Origin: Tolypocladium sp. Sup5 PDA-1
Taxonomy: Eukaryota > Ascomycota > Sordariomycetes > Hypocreales > Ophiocordycipitaceae
NCBI GenBank assembly: GCA_000750105.3
Contig: JPHH03000015.1
Span: forward strand, 1 to 64,000
Length of the DNA stretch: 64,000 bases
Direction of reading: 5' to 3'
The notes beneath the pieces were generated by a model that was given only the letters and a program-made list of their open reading frames with translations, had not been told where the DNA came from and did not search any database. This document shows, piece by piece, positions 33,297-45,479 of the stretch. Each line of letters starts with the position of its first letter. The first letter of the stretch is position 1. Made by a program: the position numbers and the translations under genes.

Positions 33297-35001
33297 GGTG
33301 TGCCAGTAGACCTCGTGTGTCTTGGCGATGGGTTGCCCAGGCCCAGGACAGACTTCGGTAGACCTGGTTGTATATGGTCCGTTGTAACTTGCGAAGCTGT
33401 GACGGGAGCCTGTAAGGGCATAGAAGGGGCTAGCCACTGAGCTTAGTCACGTTCGCGGTCCTCACGCGCTCATTTGTTGCGAGGTTGCGACTCTGTCCCC
33501 AAACTCCACTATTCAGGCAACAACAGGTGGTTGAAGCTGGTCGCATAGAAGTGGCTGACGAGGGAATTGATAGCTGACTCGAGGGCGAGAGTCCTCGACG
33601 ACGCTGTAAATGTCACCGGCCGCCATGCTGGCATGTTCAGGCAGAATAGACATTCAGAGGTTGGCCCTGCGGCCGAACTCCTGAGTGACGCGTTCGCTGC
33701 GTCTATGAATACGCGGATCCCAACATCATCGCGGCATCTCGCTGGTAGTCCGTACGGACTACATCTGGCGGCAACAGAGCTGGTCGTGTGTGGGACCGCG
33801 AGTGGCTCAGACGGTTGGGCTAGGTACTGTCCCTCAGCCCGCTTGTTCCATTCATTCCATCCCCCTTCGTCTGAGCCCGACCCGATTCATCAATCCCATT
33901 TCGCCTCTCACCGGGAGCTGGGCCTGTGTCGATGGCGTAGGAGGCCATGCTCACCTGACACGTTGTCGCGGCGTGTCACCAGGTGCTGGCGTCTGTTCTG
34001 GGTGGTCTGGGGGGGGCGTGTGGGATGGGAGAGGAGACGAAGCGCACGTCACCGTTCTGGGCGAGGGGAGAGGGGTCGGAAGGCAGTCACTGGCGAGTCA
34101 GCACGAGGTGAAGTGTACAGGTACCTCGTCACTTTCTGGTGCCTGTATTTGAAGGCTTGCGCCGTTGCCGCCTGCCAGCCGACGGCTGTAATAAATAGCA
34201 CGCAGGTATCGTGACAAAGTCGTCAGTCCGATGACACTCCTTTTGGCTACCGGCAGACAAACAAGGCAAGGTAGCAAGCCGCCGTCCAAGGTGCTGACGC
34301 GCTTTCTTCCAGCTGCAGACGCCAAGGCACAGGTCCCGAGTACGTCCACTAACAGGCGCCTGAGCCACGCGGTGTCGCACTGAGGTGTCGACCTCCTCGC
34401 GCTCCCACCCCGCGTCCGTGTCTCCCCACCTGCGGCGTTCCCCATCTCAGCTGGGCTTAGCACGTTGCAGAGGCCCCTGCAGGAGCCTGCCAACGTGCCC
34501 ACGCTGGCACTGGACATCCAGGGCAGGCTGGGCAGCTGCCAGCAGCCCCCGCCTCCGCTGTAGCAGTCATAGCCGCTCCCCGGGGCCGAGCTCTGCCTCC
34601 CCCGAGCTTGACTGCTTCATCAACCTCCCGCTTGCATGAAAACCCGCGAACCAGCTCCAAACGACGCCCGTCTTTGTCCTTCTTTTGCATCGTGAAACCA
34701 CTCTCCCTACCTCTCTTTGCTTTGTTCTTATTTGCTTACAAGTTTCGCCTTGACCGCGGCGGCTGTGCCGTTGCTGCTCCTGCATGTCACCGCCACCTTG
34801 ATAAGGAACCCCCTCCGTATCTATCCGCTGCCCCTCTACCGTGTCCCTCTCCGGCGTCGCACTCGGGGCTTGACGCTCCCTCCCACGAACCCGTTCGCGA
34901 ACCTCGAGCTTGGCCCCGGCGCAGAAGGCTTTGCGGAAGCACAAGCCTTGGATTTCCTCAGGGGCGGGGAGCTGCTCCTTGCGTCGCGAAACACCAGTTG
35001 A
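33297..35001. other. Gene-free interval, 1.7 kb
   Basis: Divergent upstream region between the arrestin-like gene and the BCAS3-type gene. The right part (about 34380-34990) is CT-rich, like a leader. Candidate open frames are short and overlapping. Confidence 0.55.
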
Positions 35002-38000
35002 ATGCCTAGTATGTCCCTGAACCCAGACCGCGGCTGCGGTTGTTAGCTACCGCGACGCGCCCACGCGCCCACGCGGCTCGAGGGCTCGACTGACACGCCT
35101 CTGCACAGGCTCCAAGAAGGACAAGAAACATGCCAAAGAAAGCGGCGGAATCGCTGCGGCGGTGACCAAGCAGGCTGCTGGCAAGTTCTCGTGAGTGCTG
35201 TTTGCCCACCCGTTGCGTTGCCCTCCGCCGCGTGACTCCTCGTCAGCCTGCCTGACTGACACGGGTCCTCCCCAGCAACGGTCACATCAGCAGCAGCAAC
35301 ATCAACTCTCCCAAGAGCGGCCCTGCCTCCGACGCCTCCTCGCCTCCTGCCATCACGCCCGAGATCAGGCCCTCGCTCCCCGAACATGACAAGCACGCCG
35401 CCGCATCGCCCCTGCTGGAGGCTCTGTCCACGACCTCGGTCTCTGCAAGCACTGCCCCGAGCATGGCGAATGAGTGGGCGAGAGGAGGTGCCTTTATGGC
35501 AGGCTCCCCTGGCAACCTCATCAACTTGACGAGTGAATCACCGCCGACGCAGCCGTCCTCGTACGAAGACTCGGGCCGCCTGCATCACGGCTGGGCTGCC
35601 CAGCGACCGTTTATGAGCCCGTCCCCGGCGTCGCCTTCGCCTCCCCATAGCAACCGTCGCCCCCTCAGCTTCCAAATGGACGCTCAGTACCACATCCCGG
35701 GGACTCCGCCGCGAGCTGCATCAACTGCGGCCTACCGACGGAGTTCGCTGCACTCCCAGTACCCCAATTCTCGAGCCAGCCCGCATCCGCCTCTCCCTCA
35801 CCAGCCGCAGGCGCACTTCTACGGAGCCCAGGACCTGGATCTAACCATAACCCAACAGTCCAGCGGCATGAAGGCGGGAGGCCGTGGGCTCTTCTTCGGC
35901 TTCGACAGGCTGCCGTCCGCCGATAACTCGGCCGGGTCGGACAACGTGGTGCTGGCCGGCTACGAAGGTGGCCTGCAAGTCTATGCTGTCGGTAAGAGAG
36001 GCCTGGACCTGGTGGCGAGCCTGAAAGGGCTTCGCGGCGGCGTCCATTACGCCAAGATTCTTCCGTGGACGGTCAGTGGTAGCAACGATACCCTCTTCCC
36101 CCTAGTGGCGGTGGTTGTACATGGCCCTGTACTGCCTCCACGTGCCACAGACGTTGGAGCCGCTGCCGATACTGCACCGGACGTTGCTTCGAGCCCACGC
36201 CAAGGATTCGCTCAACCAGATGGATTCCAAGCGCGCCCGCCTCCGGTACTGCTATCTTACCAGACCGCTGTGGAGGTATACTCCCTCAAGACGAACAAGC
36301 TAGTCGACGTCCTTCTCCAGACGCAAAAGGTTCCTATGAACACAGAAGTCTCCCTATCCAGCCCACTCTTCCGATCACCACCTCCAAGTGGAGCATTCAC
36401 CATCAAGGCAGACGCTGGAACCATCGCTATCTGTTCAGGAGTCACCGGCGAATGCTGGGTATACCGACAGCTTCTCGAGGCACAGAATACGCACCTCTTC
36501 GCCTGTTCCGGAAAGCTGTGGACTTCTCTCCAACACAGCCATCGTGGTGAGGTCACCGAGGAGAGCAATAAGATGCACCCCGCTGCCACCCCCCCTCGAC
36601 CTAGTCCGCAGACCCCAATCTTCGCACTCAACGGGCGCTGGCTTGCGTACTGCCCTGCGGCTCCATCGTCTCAAATCTCACTGCGGGCACATTTGCCGGT
36701 GCCCATCCTCGGGCGAGCTCCCGGAGTTGCTTCCCTGACGCCGCCTCACTTGCCGCCTGTTTCGTCCTCTGTGGATCAGCCTATTTCAGACAGCATGGTG
36801 AACAAGATCATGCGCGAGACTACCCAGGAACTCATACAGGGCGCCAAGTGGGTTGGACAGCAGGGCCTGCATGCCTGGAACTCGTACTGGAACAAGCCTT
36901 CTAGCCCGCAGTCGCAACAGCAGCAAGCAAGATCACCGCCACAGCACTGGGCAGGCTCTCGCTCTCCTCAGACTGATCCAGCGCCGTTTCCGCCCACGCA
37001 TGGTGCAGCTTCGCAGGCTGCCGTCAAGGAACCCGGCCGGGTCTCCGTCCTAGACATGGAGACTTTGGCGAATTCACCTTCGATACATCCTCTGACAACC
37101 TTCGAAAGTCCGTTGGGATGCAGTTTCATGGCGTTTTCCCCCTCCTCGCTTGCGCTCTTCACTGCCAGCACGAAGGGGGATGTCCAGACCGTGTGGGACT
37201 TGTTGCGGGCTCAACACACGCACTCCTCGCCCCTCCAGACGACACTGTCCCAGAATGACAGCAGCGGACCCCAGGTCCGGCAAATCGCACAGTTCGTACG
37301 CATGACAGCTACGCGCATAGTCGATGTTGCATGGACAGAGCCGCAGGGAGAGAGGCTGGCAGTGGTCACAGAAAGGGGGACGGTGCATCTGTTGGACATG
37401 CCCTTCAGTTCCTTCATGTGGCCGGCCCCTCGTCGCCGCAAGGTGGCCTCGAAGAGCGTGGCAGAAACCTCCGAGGCGTCTAGCTCTGCTGTTTCGATTG
37501 CATCTGGCGCCTTCGGGGCCGCATATCAAGCTGCACGGCCTTTCGTGACACGCTCTCGCCGCAGCAGTGCCAACGTTCCAGCCACCCCTGCAAACACCCT
37601 GAGGGATTCAGCCGCCCAGGGGGGCCGAGCCATTGCTGCCAGCATCAGTCACTCTCTTGGGAAGACCGGGACTGCCATCAATCAACTGCGGTATACGGGA
37701 GAGAATCGCGTTTCCCTGCCGCCGAGTACAACTTTGCCGTCGGCAGCGTGCGCTACCTGGCTCAGGAGTCGAAAGGCCCACGTCCTGGTTTCCGTTGGTG
37801 GAGGCCTTGTTCGCATGTTCCCTTGCAAAACTCGCCGTGTGTCAGCAGTGGCTGGGAAGCGCATTGCTCGTGCGAACAAGCACAAGGACTTCGAGGTCCC
37901 GCTACTTCCCGACGACGTCGTTGCCCCTATTGTGCGCCAGATTGTGGACTTGGGCGCTCCGGAAGAGTATCTTGAGCTCTCCGATGCCGAAATGGAGGCG

Positions 38001-38558
38001 GGGAACACCATGACACTCAAAGCTCAGGCTCGCGCTGCTCCTCCGGTTCATGGTATGGATGCTGCGATCCCGCAGGCAGAGATAGAGTCGAGCGCCCCGT
38101 ACCAGCCATTCCACACGGATCGCCGTGTGATACTCTGTGAGTATAGCAGGGGTGGAGCAGCTGCTCAGCTGGAGTCGGTGTCTGTTCTTCTTGCCAATAC
38201 CACATCGGAGGACCAGCCCTCATCCAAGAAGAAGAAGAAGCGGCTCCTGGTAGGAGACTCGGAGCTTAGCGAGACGACAGCGGCATCCGCATGGGCTTTC
38301 GGGCAGGATATCCCGACTGTGAAGGTAGACTTGGGGCTACCTCCGGGCCCCGACGACGGCGGCGAGGCAGGACCTGACGATCATCTTGCTCTGCCTCCAT
38401 CGGCCATGGAGCGGGTGATGCAGTACGGTGACGGTGATGGGGAGCAAATCGTGGTTACGACTAGGCGACGACGCGGGGTGCTCCAGGGAGACCCAGACGA
38501 GGATGGGTTCTTCGAGGATGACTGTGAGGTTCTCGATTTTGCTGACCAGAGAGTCTGA
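35002..38558 (+). CDS. BCAS3-type WD40 protein
   Basis: Fungal relative of BCAS3, a beta-propeller protein that binds phosphoinositides at autophagic membranes in animals. Exons 35002-35008, 35109-35190 and 35276-38558, 1123 aa. The first coding exon is only ATGCCTA; its GTATGT donor joins to give MPSSKKDKKHAKE. After a disordered N-terminus, the propeller begins at about residue 185 with FFGFDRLP, DNVVLAGYEGGLQVYAV, PLVAVVVHGP, LLSYQTAVEVYSLKT, GTIAICSGVTGECWVY and GRWLAYCPA. LTTFESPLGCSFMAFSPS and GERLAVVTERGTVHLLDMPF are BCAS3 hallmarks. The long last exon has no obvious intron. Cellular role in fungi is inferred. Confidence 0.85.
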
Positions 38559-39056
38559 GGTGCAATGCTGAGTCTCGCGAGTTGGAGGCGCTTGAACCGG
38601 TGCTGGAAAGTGCATCTGTGGGAGCTTTGCTGACGCTGCGGGCATGGATTGGCAGTGGTATGTTCTTGCTTGGCCTCACACCGGGACAGGCAAGGCAGCT
38701 AAATGGCTCGAGTCATGGATTGCCTATTGGGTGATTGCTTCTTTGAGTTCCGCTCCCCCCCCCTCATCATTGACTTGTTATGCTCTGTTGGGTGCATTGG
38801 CTTCATTGGTACACTCATTTTGTCTCGACAGCTTTGGTTTGGCAATGCCTCCTATTAGGTAGAAACGTAAAAGATACCCGTTGCAACACTGCCTCCTCTT
38901 GTGACTGTGGCCCCTTGCCTTCAGTTGGGCACCCTGCCTTGTTCTGGCAGGCGGGGAGTCTAGTAAGATGCAACGGTTGCTCGTGAACCACACTTTGTGA
39001 TTCCATCACGACTCGTCCCTGTATTACGGTAATGATGTAGTGAAGATGCGCCTCGT
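38559..39056. other. Convergent 3' flanks
   Basis: About 500 bp between the stops of the BCAS3-type gene and DPM2. No gene seen. Confidence 0.5.
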
Positions 39057-39458
39057 TTAAGCCTTCTTCTTGGCCGCAGCCTTGGCTTTGGCGGCCTTCT
39101 TCCGGTTGCTTCGAATCATGACCATGCCCAGGAACGAGCCCACGACGGCGGAACCCAGGAGAACGAGGATGACGGGGATTCGGACGGCCCAGAGGCGGGG
39201 AAGGAAGAAGTTCTGGAGAGGGTGGTCATCGTCGACGAATGGCTGGGACCGACGGTTAGCACAACGCGAAAGCTCGCGGCGGCACAGCGCAGAAGACGAA
39301 CCATAAGAAGCGTCCAGATGGTGTAGTAGAGAAAGACGACGGAGGCAGCCACGAGCATGGCGAGGCCAACGAGTTTGTCGAGCTGCGGAATCGCGTCAGT
39401 GGCGGCGCACGACGGAGGAGCCCATTGCCCTCGGGGAGAGAGGAGAGGCGCTTACCAT
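39057..39458 (-). CDS. DPM2: Dolichol-phosphate mannose synthase regulatory subunit
   Basis: Small ER membrane subunit that supports dolichol-phosphate-mannose synthesis for N-glycans, O-mannosylation and GPI anchors. Exons 39458-39456, 39382-39302 and 39242-39057 give 89 aa, the usual Dpm2 size. The first exon contributes only the ATG, directly followed by GTAAGC; joining gives MLDKLVGLAMLVAASVVF, which matches the family start. Two membrane segments: AMLVAASVVFLYYTIWTLL and VRIPVILVLLGSAVVGSFLG. PFVDDDHPLQNFFLPR forms the loop. The tail is Lys/Ala-rich, ending AAKKKA. It shares a 395-bp divergent upstream region with CWC22. Confidence 0.9.
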
Positions 39459-39853
39459 TGTAGAGACGCAGGCGGGCGCAACGACCGTAGTATGGAAGGT
39501 GTTCAAAGGAATGTGATTGGAAGAAGTTGTTGAGTCGCCGGTGGAAGCTCAAGACGACAAGACAATTAGGCCGTCTCGATACCACGCTGGCCCGAATTTT
39601 AGACGCGATTCAGGAGACTCCAAGGCGCGTGGTGTGGCGGTGCAGGCCACATGCAGGCAAGGCCCGTCCGTCATGGTGTGGCGCATGCAGCCTTGTTGGT
39701 CCGTGCACCATTATTTTCTCTGAGCCCAAGGTGCAGTCAGTCCCCAAACAAACTCGTAGCCCACCGGCCAGCCAGCCTGAGCACGAACCTGCAACCTCCT
39801 GCATTCTGTTCTGCAAGCCATCATCCACGACATCACAGCACCCGACGACGGCG
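39459..39853. promoter_or_regulatory. Divergent promoter of DPM2 and CWC22
   Basis: Only 395 bp separate the two start codons, so both promoters lie here. An open frame in line with CWC22 runs upstream to about 39527 without an ATG that fits the family. Confidence 0.55.
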
Positions 39854-41818
39854 ATGGCGTCCGCCGGAGTGGACATTCCGCGCCGCGAGCGAGGGGGCGA
39901 GCGAGGTGCTCACCGTGATGGCGGCGACTCGTACCGTCCAGCGAGGCGTGAGCGCACTCCGCCGCCGGTGCGCACCGAGGAGGAGAAGCAGGCGACCGCA
40001 AAGGCAGAGTACGAGAAGCTCCTCAACATGCGGTCGGGAGGAACATACATCCCGCCCGCGAGGCTCAGGGCGTTGCAAGCACAGATCACAGACAAGACGA
40101 GCAAGGAGTACCAGCGCATGGCGTGGGAGGCCCTGAAGAAGAGCATCAACGGCCTGATCAACAAGGTCAACACGGCCAACATCAAACACATCGTCCCCGA
40201 GCTGTTTGGCGAGAATCTGATTCGCGGGAGGGGCTTGTTCTGCCGGTCGATCATGAAGGCCCAGGCGGCGAGTTTGCCGTTCACGCCCATCTACGCGGCC
40301 ATGGCGGCCATTGTCAACACCAAGCTGCCGCAGGTCGGAGAGCTGCTGATCAAGCGCCTGATCATGCAGTTCCGAAAAGGCTTCAAGCGAAACGACAAGG
40401 CCGTGTGCCTGTCCTCGACGACGTTCCTAGCGCACCTCATCAACCAGCAAGTCCAGCACGAGATGCTGGCCGGACAGATCCTCCTCCTGCTATTACACAA
40501 GCCGACGGACGACAGTGTGGAGATTGCGGTGGGTTTCTGCCGCGAGGTCGGGCAGTACGTGGAGGAGATGCAGCCTTCGATTGCCATGGCGGTGTTCGAC
40601 CAGTTCAGAAATATCCTACACGAAGCCGACATCGACAAGCGAACGCAGTACATGATCGAGGTGCTATTTCAGGTTCGAAAAGACAAGTTCAAGGACAACC
40701 CGGCTGTCAAGGAGGAGCTGGACCTGGTTGAGGAGGAGGACCAGATTACGCATCAGGCGAACTTGGAGGGCGAAATCGACGTGCAGGACGGACTCAACAT
40801 TTTCAAGTTTGATGCCGACTGGGAGAGCAACGAGGAGGCATATAAGAAGCTCAGGGCCGAGATTTTGGGCGAGGCCAGTGACGACGACGAAGATGGCGAC
40901 GACGAGGATGAGGACGAAAGCTCCGAGGAGGAGAACGAGGAGACCAAAGCCATGGAGATCAAGGACCAGTCCAACGCCGACCTGGTCAACCTGCGGAGGA
41001 CCATCTATCTCACCATCATGTCGAGTGCAGACCCCGAGGAAGCCGTGCACAAGCTCATGAAGATCAACCTTCCTGCCGGTCAGGAGCCAGAGCTGCCGTC
41101 GATGATTGTCGAGTGTTGCTCGCAAGAGAAGACGTACACCAAGTTCTTTGGCCTGATTGGCGAGCGATTTGCCAAGATCAACCGTCTCTGGTGCGACCTC
41201 TTTGAGCAGTCATTCGCAAAGTACTACGAGACCATCCATCGATATGAAAACAACAAGCTGCGGAACATTGCCCAGCTGTTTGGACACATGCTCGGAGTGG
41301 ATTCCATTGGCTGGCACTGCCTGTCCGTCATCCACCTGAACGAAGACGAGACGACGTCCAGCAGCCGTATCTTCATCAAGATCCTGTTTCAGAGCATCGT
41401 TGAGGAGATTGGCTTGCAAAAACTGAGACAACGGACGACCGACGAGATGCTGCGGCCTAACCTCGAGGGCATGTTCCCCAAGGACAATGCCCGTAACATC
41501 AGATTCTCCATCAACTACTTCACGAGCATTGGCATGGGTGCTCTTACCGAGGAGATGAGAGAGTTCCTTCAAAACATGCCGAAGCCAGCTCTCCCTGCAC
41601 CTCCTCAGTATTCGTCTGACTCGGAGTCGCTGTCGAGCTATTCGTCCTATAGCGAATCTGACACATCCTCGCGAGGCGACAGGAAACGCCGGCGAACGGA
41701 TTCTCGGACCCCGCCGCGTCGTGTTCGAGCGCGAACGGATTCCAGGACCCCGCCACGTCGTGTTCGAGCGCGATCGGATTCCAGGACCCCGCCGCGTCGT
41801 GTTCGAGCACGGTCCTAG
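39854..41818 (+). CDS. CWC22: Pre-mRNA splicing factor Cwc22
   Basis: Spliceosome component needed for the first step; in animals it also recruits eIF4A3. Single exon, 654 aa. An MIF4G domain spans about residues 75-260 (WEALKKSINGLINKVNTANI, ENLIRGRGLFCRSIMKAQ, LIMQFRKGFKRNDK). A very acidic linker (SDDDEDGDDEDEDESSEEEN, about 335-360) leads to the MA3 domain (LVNLRRTIYLTIMSSADPEE, EKTYTKFFGLIGERF, LGVDSIGWHCLSVI). The C-terminus is a Ser/Arg region with three 13-residue repeats (TDSRTPPRRVRAR). Start is the ATG at 39854; longer upstream reading is probably 5' UTR. Confidence 0.94.
   Translation: MASAGVDIPRRERGGERGAHRDGGDSYRPARRERTPPPVRTEEEKQATAKAEYEKLLNMRSGGTYIPPARLRALQAQITDKTSKEYQRMAWEALKKSINGLINKVNTANIKHIVPELFGENLIRGRGLFCRSIMKAQAASLPFTPIYAAMAAIVNTKLPQVGELLIKRLIMQFRKGFKRNDKAVCLSSTTFLAHLINQQVQHEMLAGQILLLLLHKPTDDSVEIAVGFCREVGQYVEEMQPSIAMAVFDQFRNILHEADIDKRTQYMIEVLFQVRKDKFKDNPAVKEELDLVEEEDQITHQANLEGEIDVQDGLNIFKFDADWESNEEAYKKLRAEILGEASDDDEDGDDEDEDESSEEENEETKAMEIKDQSNADLVNLRRTIYLTIMSSADPEEAVHKLMKINLPAGQEPELPSMIVECCSQEKTYTKFFGLIGERFAKINRLWCDLFEQSFAKYYETIHRYENNKLRNIAQLFGHMLGVDSIGWHCLSVIHLNEDETTSSSRIFIKILFQSIVEEIGLQKLRQRTTDEMLRPNLEGMFPKDNARNIRFSINYFTSIGMGALTEEMREFLQNMPKPALPAPPQYSSDSESLSSYSSYSESDTSSRGDRKRRRTDSRTPPRRVRARTDSRTPPRRVRARSDSRTPPRRVRARS
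41696..41812 (+). repeat. 39-bp coding tandem repeat in CWC22
   Basis: Three exact-length units (41696-41734, 41735-41773, 41774-41812) encode TDSRTPPRRVRAR, TDSRTPPRRVRAR and SDSRTPPRRVRAR. The copies differ at a few bases only. Confidence 0.95.
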
Positions 41819-41967
41819 GATTTCCATGCTACGGGACGGATAGTAGTATATAGGACTAGCTCTTGAGAATATTAATGAAGAAGCGGTGCTATAGTCCCCT
41901 ACCGTTTGTAAACAAGTAACAGCACGGCATACGGGAAGAAGTATGGGGCAAATACGCGTCCCCATCT

Positions 41968-42498
41968 CTACCTCTGCAACCAAACCCGATAACGCGCAAA
42001 CTTCCACTCCTCCCTCTCGCCCTCGGCCTCCCTCGTCAGCACTGCGTGTCCTGCCCACGGCACCGCCGCCTCCCCGCCGTCCCTGGTCCGCAGGTTCACC
42101 TCGCCAAACAGCATCACCTCGCACTCGGGCGGCCCACCTGCGTCCGGGTCCTGGAACCGGCCGGGGAACACCTTGGCGACGGTGTGCCTGCGCTCCTGGA
42201 CGGCGGTCCACATCCTGCCTCGCAGCTCGCGGATCTCTGTTTTGGCGTCGTGTTAGTCCGCGCCTCGCCTGGGCCATGTTCGGGACGGCATCAGCTGGCT
42301 ACCTTGCTCGCCGCGCGCGTTGTCGTTGCCGACGGTCACGTGCGCGTCCTTGGTGAAGTAGCTGATCCACAGCTCGTTGGCGTCCGGCCGGTCCGATATG
42401 TGGTAGAAGTTGGTGATGAAGGTGCGCACCTCCGGGTCCGGCAGGTCGCCGCGGTGCGGGTACACGGGGAAGTACCCGCCACCGACGGCGCTGGCCAT
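41968..42498 (-). CDS. SnoaL/NTF2-like domain protein
   Basis: Two exons (42498-42303 and 42236-41968; GT-AG) encode 154 aa. The pattern FITNFYHISDRPDANELW, SYFTKDAHVTVGN, MWTAVQERRHTVAKVFPG, and WKFARYRVWLQR at the end is that of small fungal SnoaL-like proteins with a cone-shaped NTF2 fold. Catalytic members are isomerases or hydroxylases in polyketide pathways, but many fungal ones have no known function and no biosynthetic cluster is visible here. It converges on CWC22. Confidence 0.8.
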
Positions 42499-42956
42499 TG
42501 TGAGCGTGCAGCAGAGGGAATATGGATGAACTGGGAGCTGGTGCTGGTGGGTTTGATTGCGCGTACGTACGTATGTCGTTGGAGGTGCAGGCGAGGTGAT
42601 GCAAGAGATGCAGAGACAGCTCAGCCACTTCGTCCAGTTCCGACAGCTTGGTCGGTGCAACAGCCGTGCTGGCTTCCGTCACCGAACCCCACTTCGGTCC
42701 GCCACCTCCGACCTCTCGCCAGCCGTGCAAAGCCTTCTGTAGAGCCACGAATTGTATAAACACAAGGGTCTAGTGGAAAGCTACATGTATTCATACAAAA
42801 GCCATACGCAGACGTAGTGGCCAAAGCTCATGGTAACGTCCTTTTGGACTCAAACAGCCTCCAACGGCGTGCACTCCCCTGCAAGCAGTCTCCAGTCCCA
42901 TCGCCGCAACTCCAAAAGTCAAGGTCCGTAAACGCCTCATACCGGTCGTCCTCATC

Positions 42957-45479
42957 CTACTTCCTCACGCCCCGGGCATTCACTTCCCCCCTCTCTCCGA
43001 TGTTGAGCAGCTTGCGACAGTCGGGGCAGTACCACTTCGTCGTCCGCGCCGGGATGTCAGATAGGCCCACGCACTCGAGGTGGAACCACTCCTGCTTGCA
43101 GTTCTGCAGTTGTTAGCTGCTGCATGCGACTCTGGGTGGACAAGGGCCGGCACTTACATCAACGTTGTCGCACTGAATCATCGTGCCAAAGCTGACTCTG
43201 TTGCAGAGGCAGTAGCGAGGCTCGTTGGGGTCGATTGGCTTGCCCTCGTCGTCCACCTCCTCCATCTCCGTCTCTGTGGCCTGGCCCTTTTCCTTCCTAG
43301 TCGTGCGGGCCTTCTTCTTCGGGGCCGCCTTCCGCTTGCCGACGGCGCTGTTGCCACCACTGTTAGTGGTGCTGACAACGCCCGGGGCAGGGCGCTTGGC
43401 GCGCTTTGGCGGCTGCTTGAACTCTGGGACTGGAGTATTGCGAGCGGTGCTCGCGCGGCGTGGCCGGTCGGCGGCCAACGAGGGCGGTGGCTCTTGACTC
43501 ATCGCTTTACCTCGAGAACCTGGCCGACGGCTGCCGTGAGACTCAGGGACTGGAGTGGCGGCAGGAGTAGGCGCACGCGAGGCAGACTGCTTGATGGAGG
43601 GCTGCTCCGGCGCTGCTTGCTGGCGTGAATCAGGGGTCTGCTGCTGGCTACGCTTTGCGGCGTCTCCTCGAGTCTCCCGCTTAATGGAGTCACGTCCGGG
43701 TGGTGGAGCCGGCGTGAGTGTCTTTCTCTGGTCTGTCCTAGGGAGAGGAACCGGCGTCTCAGCAGCCGGTGGCTTAACTGGCACTGATGTTGTGACCGTG
43801 TTTCCATTCGAGGCATTTGAGGCTGGAGATGCGGCTGATCTTGCCGACGAGCTCTGGTGAGGCATGGGAATGGGCACTGGAGTTTCTGACTGTGCCGCAA
43901 CCACCGTCCCACCAGGTGTGAGTAGCGCTGGATTTCCGGAGCTGTCCACAACTGATGTATTATTGTGATTGAGTCCGAGATGCTGTGGCGGAGGGATGGG
44001 CGTCTCCGTCTTGGTCCGTTTGGGCAGACGGCGCGACGGTGTCTCGCTTCGCTCCGCGGCCTCTGCGGCCTCGGCCTCGGTATCTCGTTTCCGCTTGCCG
44101 TTGGACCGCGAGTTGGTCCTCGGCTTTCCAGACGGCGTCCCTGACTCCTTGGAGTTTTCGGACGCGTTTGGTGCACCGTTGCCCAAGAAGAGCTTCGCCG
44201 CCTGCGCCATCTTACGGGCTGATTCCTCCGCTTCTTCGGCAGCGAGCTTGGCCAAGGCTTCTCTCTTCAGCTTCTTCGCCTCATTGAGTTTCATTCCCCT
44301 GTTGCTCGTCGGTTGATCGTCTGTTGCCAAGGCATCGGCACTTAGAGCGCCAGCGGGAAGCAGCTGCGTGCCCGAATCATCATCGACCACAAGCCTCGGC
44401 ACGGCGGGGTTGAACACCTGGCCGTCGTCCTCTGCCTTCTTCTTGGCGTCTCGGTATTCGTCCGGCCCACGCCCTAGCGCCTTAAGCTCCCTTGCCACCA
44501 TTGTGTCGCTTGGCGTCCACGTAGCATTCTTCTTCATGCGTTTTCTGAGTTTGGCCAGCTCATACTGTGTGAGCTGCAGCCAGGGCGCGTCTGCGCTACC
44601 AATGATCGCATTCTCCGGAGGTGGATTAAGAAGGGCAGCCGCGTTGGCCGCCGCCGCCGCGGTCATGGCAGCGGTGCTGTATTGCGGTCGAGCTGGCCGA
44701 GCTGCCGACGACTTCTGGCTCTTGTTCGAAACAAGCTTGATCCGTGGTCCAGGAGCTGGCGTCCGCCGACCACCCGCCGGTATATCAGATTCCGAGTCGG
44801 AGCTAATGTCGCTGTCGTCGCTGCAGGTATCATATTCGATATCGTATGGTGCCAGAACCTCGCCGGGAACCGTGATCCTGGGGATCCTGTGGCGCGGAAG
44901 CTTCTTCCCATCCTCCCCGGTCGATCGCACCGTCAACTTGGCGCGAGACATCTGCGGCGACTTCGACGCGACTGGGCTCTTGGGCTCTTCCGTCGGGTAG
45001 TTGTCCATCATAGTCTGCAGTTTCGCCAGCAACACCTTGGCCTTGTTATAGTGGCGGTTGACGTTCTCAGACATTCTCACGGCCTCGGCGTGGGCAAACA
45101 CCCTGCAGCTGACAGCCTGGTCCAGCTGCTCCGAGATGTCCGCGCGCAGCTTGACCGGGTCGGGGCGATCACCCGCAGCGAAGCTCGGTAGCCGCCCCCA
45201 TGCCGTGGTCAAGTCATCGACCTTGAGCGATGCATCTGCATACGTCTGGTCGAGCTTACCGACCAGCGTCAGCGATCGCACAATGTCCGAGGGCAGGTAT
45301 TCGGTGAAGTCGAGAAAGTCGGTGACGGTCGTCTGGGCATCAGGATCAGCGCGCGGCTCCAGGCTCTTGTCCGCCGTATCCGTAGCCTGCTCTGCGGCCT
45401 GATTTATGGAGCTCCCGTCCTTTGGCGATGCGGCGTCGGCGTTAGTGTTCGCCTCTTGATCTGTGCCCCCTGGGGCCAT
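42957..45479 (-). CDS. ING-family PHD-finger protein (Pho23-like)
   Basis: Chromatin reader. Exons 45479-43158 and 43103-42957 give 822 aa. The ING N-terminal domain spans about residues 54-155 (FLDFTEYLPSDIVRSLTLVG, and VNRHYNKAKVLLAKLQTMMD). A long basic and Pro/Ser-rich middle follows. The C-terminal PHD finger is complete: CLCNRVSFGTMIQCDNVDN, then CKQEWFHLECVGL, and WYCPDC. ING proteins bind H3K4me3 and act in Rpd3L (Pho23), NuA3 (Yng1) or NuA4 (Yng2). The large size resembles filamentous-fungal Pho23-like proteins; which complex it joins is not decided by sequence. The intron splits the PHD finger. First in-frame ATG is used as start. Confidence 0.85.

Noticed and set aside
32001..33437. 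478-codon version of the arrestin-like protein
   Set aside because: Its first codon is GTG; the first ATG is at 33296.
39527..39853. N-terminal extension of Cwc22
   Set aside because: No suitable ATG in frame before 39854 matches the family, and the extension overlaps the divergent promoter.
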